Made by a program: the position numbers and the translations under genes
Assembly (NCBI GenBank): GCA_008921705.1
Contig: VFFE01007103.1
Location: 1,605,196-1,669,195 of the forward strand
Length of the DNA stretch: 64,000 bases
Source of the DNA: Burhinus oedicnemus
Taxonomy: Eukaryota; Chordata; Aves; Charadriiformes; Burhinidae
Reading direction: 5' to 3'
Notes under the pieces: model-generated
Told to the model about the DNA's origin: nothing
Database searches by the model: none
Seen by the model: only the letters and a program-made list of their open reading frames with translations
Shown here: piece by piece, positions 24,175 to 36,510 of the stretch
Layout: each line of letters opens with the position of its first letter
How positions within the stretch are numbered: the first letter of the stretch is position 1

Positions 24175-25096
24175 GCAATACTTCTGCCTAAAGTTCAGGG
24201 ACCAAAAGTTTGAGCCTTTCATTGCTCCAGGTTAAAATGACTGCTGCAGCTCTATTTTCTATTCTGCTTGGCTTGTGAGAAGACTTGCTGTGCATTTGAG
24301 TATATCCGTAGCAAATATGATTTTGTGTTTCATCTTCAATGCACATCTGTTGAAGAACAGCAAAGAAACAGTAGCTCAAATAGACTGCAGCTGCAGCAGC
24401 CGTCGTTTTCATTTTGACTGTGATTCAAGATAAATGCTTTTAAAATTACAGCTTTCTAAAGAAACCTGCCTCCTTTAAAGGTTTTTCACTCCTTTTTTTT
24501 TTGGAGCGAGCTCATATATCATGTTTGTTAAGCAGACTGGTACCGACAGTGTAATGCAAGTAGTGGGAAATACAGAAAAAGAAATCTAGCTTCTCATTTT
24601 TTTAGGACAATGTAAATGTAGCTTTTTTTCCCTGGACCTGCATTTACACAGTTTTCCTTTGAACTTGCATCAGAGAGATGGGACATAGCCAACTACCTAC
24701 AGGCTTGAAAACTAGGCTGATAAGAAAAACAGAGTAGAGCATTCAGCTCTTTGCTCTAAAGAGAACCCAGCGGCAGATGTGCCTGCTGATGTTGTTACAA
24801 TGACTATCTAGAAATTGGAGGAAGGCATGTTTGGAAACCTGTAAGGTTCACTAGAAATTTTCCAGCCTTTCCAGATTACTGCAGTCTCATTTTGCAAAAC
24901 ACATGGCTAACTTGTAGTGGAGAAGTAGGAGAAAGTATAACATTCAGAAAGAGAGTTTTTCTTTGCATTGTGATATACTGGATCCACAGTGTTCCTTCTT
25001 GCCAATTTGTAATACACGTTTGTTTGTGAAATACGTATAGTTAAAGTTGGTCACAGTTCCTTAGTTTCTTACTTCCTTTGTACAAGGTTGCATTTG

Positions 25097-25163
25097 AGGA
25101 AAAAAAAAAAAGAAAAAAGGAAACAAAGAATTTAAGTTGATATGGATGGTAAAAAAAAAAAAA
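25097..25163. repeat. A-rich, purine-rich tract with two long A runs
   Basis: A run of 12 A (25100-25111), then an AG/A-rich stretch, then 20-odd mixed bases, then a run of 13 A (25151-25163). No LINE or SINE body is recognisable on either side, so I cannot assign it as a retroposon tail. Confidence 0.8.
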
Positions 25164-26107
25164 GAGGTTTCTATTTCTGAAGACTTAGAGATAGTTCTGG
25201 GAGCAAAGAAGTAGACCATTTTGATCAACATACTGGGACATCTGGCTTTGCTAATGGATGGCATGAACCAGGGAAGACACAGAGGTGAGCAGGCAGCTGA
25301 GGTGGTCAGCAATCCATCCAGAATTGACCTGTGAAATATTGTGATGCCCCGGAATCTGCATTTCATGCCACAGAAAACAAGGTTGTATCAGAAAAGTTCT
25401 GACAAAGTCTAATGTACTTTGTAGTTTGCACCCAGAAAAACTTGCTGCATTAAAAGCAGTGTATGCCTGTGTGTGACAGAGATAAACAAAACAGAGCTCT
25501 CCTTGTGTGAGAAGTAAAGCTTATGGAAAAGTCTCTTCGTTTAGGTTTGTGGATAATTTCTTTAGACTTCTAAAGAATTTCTGTATGGATTAACATTTTT
25601 AAAAAATTACTGGAAAAAAAGTTGTACATTGTTCATTAAGGGGAAAGATGTTGTGCTAATTTATGCCACATGCAATGTCTGTAGGGTGGCCAAGGATCTA
25701 AGTCTCTGCGTAATTTCACCCAAGGATATTAACTTCCCCACTGTGCCCAATTAAAGCCGCCCCCATGCTAATCTGTGAACAAACAGGATAAAATACAAAT
25801 TTATTTCTGGAAATCTGTCTAAAGCAAAAAGTAATTAAATATCTCTTTCTTCTTTGGAGGGCGTTTATAACCTTTGTAATTAGTGATTAGAGCTGAGAAA
25901 CAAACATTAAGATTCATTTCTTTGCTGTGCCAGGATTTATTTCATGTAACTTCAACCATCTAGGATTGGTCAGTGGATAGGAGGGGAGCCACCTCCAGCG
26001 GCACATGGGGCGACCCGTCTCTGCAGCTGCAGCTCTCTGTTAATTGTAGGAGCTTAAATGAGTAGCTTAGAATAGACATCTCACTTCCTGAAATGAATTT
26101 GATCTGT

Positions 26108-26185
26108 AGCAACTGATTTGCTTTGTGGAAGTTTTTAACCTCTTTGCCTCTATTTTTCTGATCTGTGAACTGAGGAATGTTACTT
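26108..26185 (+). mobile_element. MIR-type SINE relic, CORE and 3' part
   Basis: ACTGATTTGCTTTGTGGAAG, then TTTTTAACCTCTTTGCCTC, then TTTTTCTGATCTGTGAACTG, matches the middle and right part of MIR ('acttgctgtgtgacc ... ttaacctctctgcctcagtttcctcatctgtaaa'). It is heavily diverged and only about 78 bases long. Confidence 0.6.
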
Positions 26186-29100
26186 TTCCGGTCCCTGGTC
26201 CTGTAACTAGTGGCTTTGCTGCTCCTCTCAGCCATAGTCATTTCACTAAGGTGTGACCTCGTCTTTATTTTTCATCCTTCACTTTTGTCGTATCCGTTCA
26301 CAGTCTTGCTTAAGTAAGTCCCTCTGGTGCATGAGGGGCAGTGGAAACATCAGGGGAGGGTAGGATGGACATGTTGAATCAATGAACCAGTACTGCTGAC
26401 CCCAAATACAGCATCTCTGCTCCTCAAGTGGAACTCCACAACATTGGCGCTTTTGGGATTGTTTCTTTGCTATGTGCATACAGCATCCAGGTCGGTAGGG
26501 TCTCTAGTTTGTCAGTTTGTCCGTGAGGCACAGTGATGTTACATGGGGTAAGGTGCTCTGGCCACAGATCTTTGCTTGTTTCTTACACCGAGTAAAACCC
26601 CGTGTTACTAGTTACTTTCTGGTGTGAAGTAAAATCTGATTCTCCATTAATGTAGAGAATCAGTATTATCTCATTCTCTGCATTTAAGACTTTGGCATGC
26701 TCACATACGATACCTAATCTGATTTTTACTTTCTAAAAATAGTTCTCCCAAGCTCCAGCAAAGAAAGCTGCAGTTTTGCCTTAAGAAAATGAAAAAGGCC
26801 AGACAAGAGTTTAGTCATAAATCCTTGTACCTGCGGTCTCCGGATGAAGGACCGATATTTTAGTCTAAAATCCTGAGCTAAACACAGCAAAGCACAAGGC
26901 TCCAGATGTCACGAGATGTTGCTATCAGTCCATCCATCTTTGTGAACTGCTGCTGAAGGATTAGCGTTCGTAAATCATTGCCAGGAGACCTATCTAGAAG
27001 TCTTCTTCCTCAGGCTCTGGAGCCAGTGCTGGGTGACAGCATTTGCATTCAGTCCTCGTGCTCCTGGTTGCTGATTAAAAATTAACCCTTTCATACCATT
27101 CGGTGTCCTTAGCCTGATTAGTCTTTAGAAGGGAACATAGGAATTTTAATGAAGTTTGAAATGAGGTAGTCTTTTTGTTGCTGAGTTTCCGATTTTGCCT
27201 GCGGTTTGGACTTGGCTGAAGTCTTGCAGAGCAGATTGTTGTCAATTATTATGGAAGGCTCGTTTTCCTGAAGCGGAACGAGCTGGTTACTAATGACGAG
27301 CTTGTTCAGCGTGATTTTTGCTAACTGTCTGAAAGGTATGTGGACAGGATGTTCCAAATTGCAAAAAATTCAGTCCAAGAGCCTCTGACGAACTCTGGAA
27401 AAGGGCTGCTTCCTAGGGTCACTTACTTCAACTTTGCCCTGAATATTTTCATGCTTCAGGAGTGTTGCATGTGCAAAATATTGTGGGATTGAGCCTTGCT
27501 TGGTTTGTATTCAGATGTGACCAGTTTGCCCTGAGCATAATTCTTGCTGGTACAGATGGAGCAGTAGTTTTATCATATCATTTACAGACATATGCTTATA
27601 ATTGAGCTATGGATGTCTCAGTGTCTCTGAGAAGATGTTTAGTGGGGTATTTGAATGTGCATTTCAGTGCTTCATCCTACGTACCCAGTAGAAGTAATTT
27701 TCTGTGCTGCTTTGGGGTCATAGCAGAAGTCTATGCAAGAGTTCGGAAAAAAAACAGGTCCAAATCTTTAGCCAAAGGAATTCTCTAAACCTTCAGTATG
27801 AGTATCATTAATTATCTTGCTTTGCTTTAAAAAATCAGGAATTTTGAGGGCAGTAGCTTATTTAAACATGGCTAGAGATGCCAAAGATGTAAGTAACTTT
27901 TTTGATGCTGCTATTTTGCAGCCTGGGCCAAGAGGCACTGATTTTTCTGTGTAGGTTGGATTGGGGATGTTTAGGTGAATGTTCAGCCCTAATCTGGTTG
28001 TTTACAGCTCTAGGAGAAGGTACTAGGTTATGTACCTGCTCTTTGCTGTCAGTAAGATGCTTCATGGAAAGCATTAACCGTGGCCTGAAATTAGGGGCAG
28101 CTGGACCGCAGTGTTAGCTGGAAAGCAGTGTGCTTCAGCCAAAAGAAGCGAGCAGACTGCTGTCAATTTTGAGCCTTTCATAGAGAAATCAGACCAAAAA
28201 AAGAAATATATTTGACTTGTCTCTGGCTGTTTTCTTTGAAACAAGAACAGGATCCCACCTTCAACCGGAGTCTCACCATACTGGTGCTAATGCGTACTTT
28301 TTCCTCAGCGAGGCAACTTGCATCCCAAATAGGTGGAATGAATTATGTATATCAGCTTTAAGCAATGCTGTATTAGGGAATTTTGTCTTTGTACTTTAGA
28401 CCAATGTAATGAAAAATTAAATATTAATATGTCCTCAGAACTTTTCTCAAATATTTGTAATATGAGACAGTTAATTTAAGAGGAAGTGAACAGAGAAAGT
28501 TTTTACATTTGGTTTTTGTTATCGTGCAAGTAATTAGAATAGTCCAAGCAATGTAAATTAAATGTTACCAAGTAGGAAAACAGTTGCTAGGTAGCTATTG
28601 GGGAACTTTTATTCTACAGAGGTCTTGGAAATGGAAGCATCTGACATTTATGCGATTGTAGGATGGTGGTGATATAGGTGGCTGCGAAATGCACGCACCC
28701 GACATTTGAAATGTCGCTTGTTTGTCTCTGTCAGTCCAGTGGAAGAAGTGACAATTGTTTTGTGTGCCTCTTCTGGCAGAGTCTCCTCTGTGACTTGATC
28801 CCACACAGGCTTGTGAGAAATGGTTTCATTTGCCCTTCTGACACTTTGTGAGAAGGTGACCTTTATGGTTTTAAGTGTCCAAGAGCCTTGGTTCCCATGA
28901 TTTTTCCCCCCCTTTTCTCTTCTGTCTAGATAGTCCCAGTGTTTACATACCTTTTCAGGCCAGTAATCTCCCAAGAGAAGTGCCGCCACGTCCCCTGTCT
29001 CAATTTCTCTGTAGCTTCTAGTAGGGAGAGACAGAAATTGCATTTGTGTGGCTTCTTATTTTTGGTATTTTCTCCTGTCATTGTTCATCTTGTGGGAATG

Positions 29101-30169
29101 CCAGAGGTCTCCCATTCTGGGACAGGGTCTCTGTAGATTACCAAGTACATTATAAACACCTTCTGCCAAGTAGAGGTGACAACTTAAGCCTGGTTCACAT
29201 GTTTCCATGTGAATGATCTTCAGTCTCTGAAATGTCACACAAAAAACCAAAGGCTTTGTGCCACGCCTGCCTGCTTGCACATTCCCTCTCCCCACCTGCC
29301 CCCATTATTCTAGGCACTGTTGTCTTGTATGTTTGATTAGGTGCAACCTGGAGGTGACAGCCCCTCTCATAGATGCCAAGATCTAGTAGGTGCTTTGCCA
29401 TGTGCATTTACTCTGTCTCTTGTAGGCCTGCCTCTTCCATCATGGGTTCAGCAACCGGGGGACCTGGGGAGGAGGTACTGGTAAGCACATCGATTGTTGG
29501 ACCGTGGCAGGAGTTTCAAAGACTACCCGACCTGGATGATGACCTGCAAGCTCTCAGTATGCTCCCAAACCATGCCTTTCCAAAGCGTGTTTTTAATTTG
29601 AGGGATCTACATTTTAATTCATCATCATCTAATGGATCAAGACTGTGGCAAAACCTCTGGACTTTTTTTCTGCACAGATGCTAGAGGAAGGTTTGACTGA
29701 GGAGCACTGTGTTCTCATGCTGAGCGCACTGTAATTCACAGGTCAAGTTCTTGCTCTTGGTACTAGCGGTCTAAATGGAGTTTTCTAGAAGTTGTGTATG
29801 GATGCTTCTGTTCAGAGATAATTTAAGGCGTGCGCGTGTAGCTTCCTTCTCTCTATGTATATATACACGGACAATTATTATGTTGATAAGCTTAGAATTC
29901 TGCAGGACTTTTTATCTTTCTCTCTTGAGAAACTGTGATTTGGTGCCTAGATAACATGTTGTCCAGACTTGCTATTAAATTTATGAATAGCGATTCCACA
30001 GATTTTAACAAGATGGGCCAAGATTGCATTTTGGACAAATCATTCCTAGAGGTGGAAGAAAGGTCTTGTTCTTACAGCTCTTGTATTTAAGTGACAAACT
30101 CACAATTCATTCAGTTGCTCACAGTCCTGGCTAAATTCAAGAAATTGCTGATTTTGCTGCAGTTGCAGT
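26186..30169. other. non-coding sequence with several protein-like but unassigned frames
   Basis: No repeats were recognised. Minus-strand frames at 27118-27357 (79 codons from a TTG) and 28648-29043 (131 codons) have balanced residue use but no motif and no convincing splice partners. A + strand exon-like segment at 29426-29480 is listed as a finding. Nothing here is firm enough to annotate as a gene. Confidence 0.4.
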
Positions 30170-30460
30170 ATTAACACAACTCTTTAATCATTAAAGGCAT
30201 TAAATGCTGCTGTCAGCTGCTTCACACACTTAGTGTGCATGAACGTGATCTTTTAATCAGTTCTTGGAGCCATGCATATGCAATAGTTATCATTAGATTA
30301 TAATTAACTGTAATTATGTATGGAGATCAGCCCAAGCCATAAAATGTAAATTTAGATATTTACTATGTTAATAAGAAGATTTGGTGAAGATAAAGGGCTT
30401 GATTTTTTAATTTTCACTACCACAATAGTGTGACGGAGTCTTAGTGAAAGTGTTGTTAAA
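30170..30460. promoter_or_regulatory. AT-rich putative regulatory block with homeodomain and POU sites
   Basis: About ten TAAT/ATTA homeodomain cores crowd into 30181-30330, including the palindrome TAATCATTA and the stretch GATTATAATTAACTGTAATT. At 30272-30283 lies ATGCATATGCAA, which differs by one base from the MORE element ATGCATATGCAT bound by POU-factor dimers. No repeat or coding frame explains the block. Inference only: this is the look of a conserved developmental enhancer, but conservation cannot be seen from one sequence, and AT-rich DNA makes TAAT cores common. Confidence 0.3.
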
Positions 30461-32876
30461 ATTAGTATAGCTACAGTTCTTGTCCATATTACGGCTTTCT
30501 TACTGCAGATGGCTGTAGATGAGATTCAGGCCCAAAAGGTCGTGTCATTCACATAATGAAACACTGCCTCAGAGAAGCCGAGTAGAAAACAGGTTGCAGG
30601 AGCCCTGAGAGGTGAGTTTGTCCGCGGGCATGCCAGCAAGTGTTTTGAGCTATATATAAACATTCCTGATAGCTATTGACCTAAGGACAATTTCGCAAAA
30701 GGTGTGAGGGGCATTTCTGCCGAGGAAAGGGGGGAATTCCCCTTTATTTCGATGCTGCAGTTGGGTATTTTCGGGGTGCGCGCAGAGGTGCTGTGTGGAG
30801 CTGTGTGGGGGCGTGCTGGTCCTGACACGGACAAACAGGGAACCCGGCGCCGTGTTGAGCTGCTGTGTTGCCATGCTAACTCTGCGGTCTTCTCCTAAAG
30901 CCTTTATTGAAAAAGCAAACCAATTAGGTAATACTGGGAATCATAAAAAAGATTTAATGGTTTCTGTGACTAAGGTTCTACATTAGCATTTAGCTTTTGC
31001 TGGGGAGACAGTTGCTTTTTTTTGTTTGTTTGTTTACATCTGGGAATCAAGCCTTGCACATTGTGCAAATAATTTAATCTTTATGGCTGTTACTGCTGCA
31101 TATAAAGTGTTGCTGTGTTGATACCTGCTGGCTAAGTGAAGCAGGAAGGGATACATTTATGCACGTTACTGTTTACTGTATTTAATGGAAATGAAAAGTG
31201 AAGTAATAAATTAGGGAACAACACAGTGGAATTCTTCATTTCGGAACAAGGAATCAGTGTTTCAGGACCCTGGTTAATCACGGTCTAATGACCTGGATAC
31301 TCTCCCTTTCCCCCTGCTTTGGTTTTTTTAAATGGAAACAATGTGTTTTGCTGTTGACTGGAAGGCTCCATTTTAGAAAGTTTGCTTGTAATGGCGAGGG
31401 GGCTACAAAATGATTTTCAAAGCATCCCTGGACACAGTTCCTGGTACAAAAGCGTGGAGAGGAACCACAGACGGGGGTGGGATGGACAGGAGCTCTGCAG
31501 TTAGGACGACTTTTGGATGTCTTACGCCCTCACTTTAGTGTTTTCTTCATAAAACCACTTCCAGACACTGGCAGCTGACATTACTTATGCAAAATATTTT
31601 GAAAGTTTTAACTGTTTTAAACACTTTCTAAGTTAACTTTTTAAAAGGCACATTAGCACGAAAACAAAGGAAATGCAATGCTTGGCTATGTGACTAAAAA
31701 TGCTCGGAAGTTAATCAGGTATTTAAACATGTAAATTAAAATTATAGCCTCTAATAACATTACTATCCTACTTGTGAAGAAAATCAAAACATATAGCTAG
31801 TTTGTTTACTAAGCACATATGTCCGACTCCTGCCACCAGAGCCACCAAATCTCTCTTTGCTCAGGGGAAAAGCAACACGGCACGTTATTAGATAATTACC
31901 TTTAATTGTAAAACAGATACGAAGTGAGCAAAGGAATCTATTATGTTTCCAGACTGGAATTGTATACGGTTTTCTGTGGTTCATGCTACTTGACATATCA
32001 ATTATGATTGCATATTAGCCCTCTGTATTAAAACGTCACTCGACTGTATTCTCCGACTCTTGGCTTGAAGCCTGCAATATCATGTCTGCACGTGGTGCAG
32101 CTCAGAACCGTCGCTGTAGGACACTTCAGTAGTTTCTGGTTACAAAACGTGGCAAGTGGTGGTAAAAGCGTGTCTGACTCTGCTTAATGCCTTTGGATTC
32201 CCAGCAGGAACATCTCTTTTTTCCTTTCGGTTGTGTCTTAATTAAACGTTGATGAGACGAATCTCCCCTCGTTGCGATGGCTGATGTGGGCATCCGGTCG
32301 CCTGATGCTCCTTCCATCGCTGGCAGAGCAAGCTGGGGCAGAGGAGTGTTTGCAGAGGATGATGTGGGCCACATGAGATTAGAAGGACAAGCAAGCTCTT
32401 GTTTTGCTTGTGACTATAGAGGGCAGTTGGAGCCGAATGGCTTCTTGTGTAGACTTTTATGGCCACAAAAGTCTAACTTGAAACTGGTGATCTCTGTGCC
32501 TACTGGTGCTCGGATCAATGTCTCTCCTGAAAACGCTTTATCAATCTCCTTGATCAGACCTTTGACAAAACCTTTGGTTTGAAAGCCTGCTGGTCTCCAA
32601 CTGGGATAACATAGCATATGTTGGTTTTCAGATCAGTCAAATATTCACTTGCAGTATGTGAAGCAAAATATAGTCTGGAGCAAGAAGTGCAACAGTGATT
32701 GACTGTATGTGCGTTATGTACTGCTGAGTGTCTGTTCTAGGAAAAAACAAAGTCGTAGGCCAAAAGCTTTAAAATCAGATGTTTTAATATTAAGATCCTG
32801 TGTAATTCTGTATTTAGGCTGAGAGAGGCTCAAACGTTCCCTCTCAGAGATGCTCATTGTAGGAATCCATTCGACT
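30461..32876. other. unique non-coding sequence, no gene supported
   Basis: AT-rich, with a small T/TTTG simple repeat at 31015. Frames of about 100 codons or less on both strands have no recognisable content. Confidence 0.45.
31015..31036. repeat. T run grading into (TTTG)n
   Basis: Nine T residues followed by three TTTG units. It is a simple low-complexity tract. Confidence 0.8.
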
Positions 32877-33007
32877 GGTTTAAAAGTCTTGTAGATGTGG
32901 TGCTTAGAGACATGGTTTAGTGGCAGACCTGCTAGAGTAGGGTCAATGGTTGAACTGGATGATCTTAAAGGTCTTTTCCAACCTAAACGATTCTATGATT
33001 CTATGAC
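32877..33007 (+). mobile_element. CR1 LINE, short 3' fragment
   Basis: About 130 bases of a CR1 3' end in sense orientation. The diagnostic words are GATGTGGTGCTTAGAGACAT, GGTTTAGTGG, GGATGATCTTAAAGGTC and CCAACCTAAACG, followed by ATTCTATG-type terminal repeats. It belongs to a different CR1 subgroup from the copy at 11361: the GTGCTTAGAGACATGG segment and the AACCTAAACG ending differ from that copy's GGGGCTTTGAGCAACC and AACTCTAACC. It is truncated just before the end of ORF2 and holds no coding frame. It ends 343 bases upstream of the candidate exon at 33351, so it lies in the presumed intron or promoter-side flank. Confidence 0.93.
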
Positions 33008-33350
33008 TCCTCCATGATAATTAGAGAACCAGGTACCTAGCACTACTGAAAATTGTGTTGCTTGAATTTTAGGGCACGCAAGATGGAAGTTGTTGGATAA
33101 CAGCTTTTAGAAGAGAGGAACTGGAAAGCAGGTTTTGTTTTGGGGTTTTTTTCCCCTCAGTATCATCCACAATAGATAAAGGATTTAGCTCTTAGACAAT
33201 TTCTAAGGAAAGTAAAATTAGGAATTAAGACACAACACTGTCTCTAGAATCCCCTGATCTGTCAGAAAATCTCTTCTTGCTCTAGATATTGCAATAGGTT
33301 ACTGCTAACCAATGTGTCTAACCTGTATTAATTTCAATTTCCCCTTGCAG

Positions 33351-33436
33351 TAATGCGTAGAAATCCATTTGGGATGGACATTTGTTGCCGGAAAGGATCC
33401 AGAAGCCCACTCCAGGAACTGTATAATCCCACCCAG
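33351..33436 (+). CDS. candidate internal or first coding exon, 28 codons, gene not recognised
   Basis: Seen: a branch-point-like TCTAACC lies about 30 bases before the exon, followed by the tract AATTTCCCCTTGCAG. The 86-bp exon then ends at CCCAG before a consensus GTGAGT donor. Only one frame is open; it begins with TA as the last two bases of a codon and ends in phase 0. It reads [12 protein letters not shown], then [16 protein letters not shown]. Two in-frame ATGs are present, and the second sits in a strong initiation context (GGGATGG). Inference: this is either an internal exon (phase 1 in, phase 0 out) or an alternative first coding exon. If translation starts at the second ATG, the product begins MDICCRKG, whose adjacent cysteines beside basic residues would suit palmitoylation and membrane attachment. 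I do not recognise the protein and see no domain in so short a piece. A CR1 tail ends 343 bases upstream. No partner exon can be placed with confidence in the window. Chance pseudo-exons of this size occur, so this is likely but not certain. Confidence 0.55.
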
Positions 33437-36400
33437 GTGAGTGTCTTGTGGTTATGATCAAACTTCCCAGCCCAGCGTACAAATACAGTCTCTCTTGAAG
33501 GTATTTTGGTCTGTTTTTTCTCATTTATATGCAGTAGCTGTCTTCAGCTTAGACAACTGATCCTGGACCTGCAGAGTTGAGCCATAAAGCTCTACAGTTT
33601 GAGCTAAGGGCCAGATTTTTAAAGGTTTTTAGTTGTCTAATGATGCAGATTGCTCTAAGATTTTTTTTAGGTACATAAAACCCTTAAAAGAGTACATTTT
33701 AGATCTCCTATCTAGAAGCAGAGGCACTGTAATTTAACCTGTCGATAATACACAGAGTGGCAGGGTGGGGTGAGAGAATGTGACATGATATACATGAAAC
33801 ACGAGGGCAGTAAAACCGTAAGTTGCAATAATAATACAGAAATATCATTTATATGGCTTTCAGGTCACCAGCTGCCCTTCCTGCCCTGGTTCATTGCTTG
33901 TATGGAGTCTAGGCAAACACAGTAGCTCACACTCTTCCTTACACTGTGTGCTATTTACACCTGACGGTCTTGATGGGAGTTTAGGATAACCTCAGCTAGA
34001 ATTCTTCTTGTGACAAGCAGCGCAGGAAGCCTACCTGAAATTTGTGCTCCAGTTCGCTCCTCTAGATCAGTTTATTCCCTACACGTGGGCTGAATTGGCG
34101 CATTCAGGAGCAGCATTTCCTGTTGGCAGCGGAGAGGAAGTGCTGCCATTGAGAGAAAAATGCCAGCTGACTATTAAGCATATTTATTAAGGTTTAACAA
34201 CTGCCTATTATATATTTATCCATCAATGAATACATTGAGTTTTACTAAATTGGCTATTAAGGAAAGTGACTATCCCAATAAATCTAACTTGTTAGATTTA
34301 ACAAGGCAGTAAATGTTTTAAATACTATTTGATTATGAAGAGACTCACTATATAGTGTGCAAAATGAAGTCTAAGTAATTTAAAGTATTTATATGAAGAA
34401 TTGACAACAACCCAAAGATACGCTATATCTGTTACGTAGTGCAGTAAAGCTCCATTTGCTCAGTAGTGTTGTTTTTATGAACATAGACTGACTTTCTAAT
34501 TCAATTTGAATTCTGTGCATGGCTGGGAACATAAGTTTATCATACTAATATACTGGCCTTTATTGACCATTATGGGAGTTAGCATTGCGTAAATGGAAAG
34601 CGCGTGTAAAAGCCCTGAAGAGGAACAATCCAGTGCTACGAAGGAAAAATATTAGCATTTGCAGGTTAAATTTAAAGACTCTTTGGAGATACTGCAGAAG
34701 GGCAGGTAAGGGAAAAGAGGCTGGCTGACTATTCTCTCTGGGGTCTGCTGTGTGTCAGTCAAAACTTCCTTGCCCTTTAACATCGTTAAAGGCCATCCCG
34801 TAAGAAACAAACATCCCCATCCACTGAAGGGCCATAATCCCAAAGGCCTTGCAAGCTTGGTCAACTGAAAAGATTTCCTAAGCTTCCTGAAGCAGAGGAT
34901 GCAGCTGGCAGTGCCTTCACTACCTCTCCTTCCTTTCTGGACACCCGGACCAAGCAAACCATTAGCATCCCTTTCCGGGCTCGCCTACGAGGCAGCCAGA
35001 GAAGTCGGTGGTTGAGGAAACGTGGCAGTTCTTGCAGCTGATGTTGAACTAAGCAGATGGCATTTCTTTTATGCCAGAGCGTTTCCATCAGCTCACTGAC
35101 ATCCGTTCTTATCAAGCTTTTAGGGTTTGTTTCTTTCTTTGTTCTGTTGGTATTTGTTCGCTTTCTCCATGGGGCTTTGCATGCTGCACTCAGTCCTAGG
35201 GGGACTGGCAATGTCAGACAACCAAGTGCATGCATTTTGGGAAAACATTAACAAGAAAAGGCAGTGAGTAGACGCTGCCATAGAAGACAACAGGCTGGAG
35301 ATGACCCCTAGAGTATTTCTTCATCTTTCTTTTCCCATTTTTGCCCAAAGAGATGTCTGTCTCTTCTTTGTTAAGGTGGCAGATTAGAGACTGGTCTGTA
35401 TTCTGGCAGTAAGGTGCTTGTTCCTCAAAAATTCACCAGTACGTGTGAGGGTGGGGGGATGGAGATCGGACCCCTAATCTTTCCTTGCTGAAGCAGTCAC
35501 AATCAACCATTTGTAAAGTCAGCTCAGAAGTCAATAAATAATAAATATGCAAGAAGACATTTTTGGCCAAAATCTTGCTCTTACTAATCTAGAGAATGAA
35601 AACACTGGTCAGATCTTTAACCATAGACCATCAGAACCTGTTGGACTCCTATGGACAGGAACTATTGGCACTCAGTTCAGCTGCCTCAGTTGAACAGCGG
35701 AGTTGATCGGGCAGGTATTTGTGGTTCTCCTTCTAGTTTAAAGGAATTTGTATAATTCAAACACCAGACTTAAGCTGCTGAAAGATGCCCTGCAGCTATG
35801 GCTTTGGATTACTACAAGCTAGGTGCAGTTGTGATTTTTTAAGGGTAGGAAATTTTAAATACTTAATGTGTCCACGTGCATGTTTTTTACATGATATAGT
35901 ATAACTGGAGAACCCAACATGGCTCACCATCCTCTGCTATGGAGTGCATTGTGCATTTCACGTGCTTCAGGTTTCCTTGCGTAGGCAGCAATGTACAAGC
36001 ACGACTGCTGCTGCTGTTCCTGGGAATGTCTCCAGGACCCCCAAGAGAGGTGGGCAAGGGAGGGGGCTGTATGAGGCTGAGATGGTATTAAGGGCCCATG
36101 CGTCCTTGCATGGAGTGTGCTCCTGACTGTTCCCTGTCAGGGAAGATGAGAATTTGGCCATTGATTGAAATAGGTGCCAGATGGGGCAATACTCTCAGAT
36201 TTAAAATGTTGTAATTTAATATGAATACGGTTTTTCTACTGTGTGTTCAGCATCAGGTTGCACTGCCCTCATAAACCCAGATGGAGACAGGTTGATTTAC
36301 ACCAGCTGAGAGTCTGACTGTGGGTATTTACTGTGTTGACATATAACAGCCTGTCTGATCCTGCCCTGTTTTGTTTCCTTCTATGGAGTTGTTTGAGTTG

Positions 36401-36455
36401 TTTGCAGACGCGATCATTTGTCTCTTGAATCTCTTTTGGCTTGGTAAATGATTGT
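33437..36455. other. presumed intron downstream of the candidate exon
   Basis: It begins with the GTGAGT donor of the 33351 exon. The sequence is AT-rich, especially 34180-34420. The longest frame is 124 codons on the minus strand (34861-35235), with no recognised domain. No repeat was recognised. Confidence 0.4.
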
Positions 36456-36510
36456 GAAAAGGAAAGGAAGACAGAAAAGAAGAGAAAAAGAAAAAGGAAA
36501 AAGAAAAAAA
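36456..36510 (+). repeat. polypurine tract (GA/A-rich)
   Basis: About 55 bases of purine on the + strand with one C interruption at 36472. The last 38 bases (36473-36510) are uninterrupted purine. Such homopurine-homopyrimidine DNA can adopt triplex (H-DNA) forms under supercoiling. Read on the minus strand it is a long pyrimidine tract. Confidence 0.9.

Noticed and set aside
27118..27357. Minus-strand frame of 79 codons with lysine- and glutamine-rich, protein-like content
   Set aside because: It begins at a TTG with a stop close upstream, has no splice acceptor, and I recognise no family.
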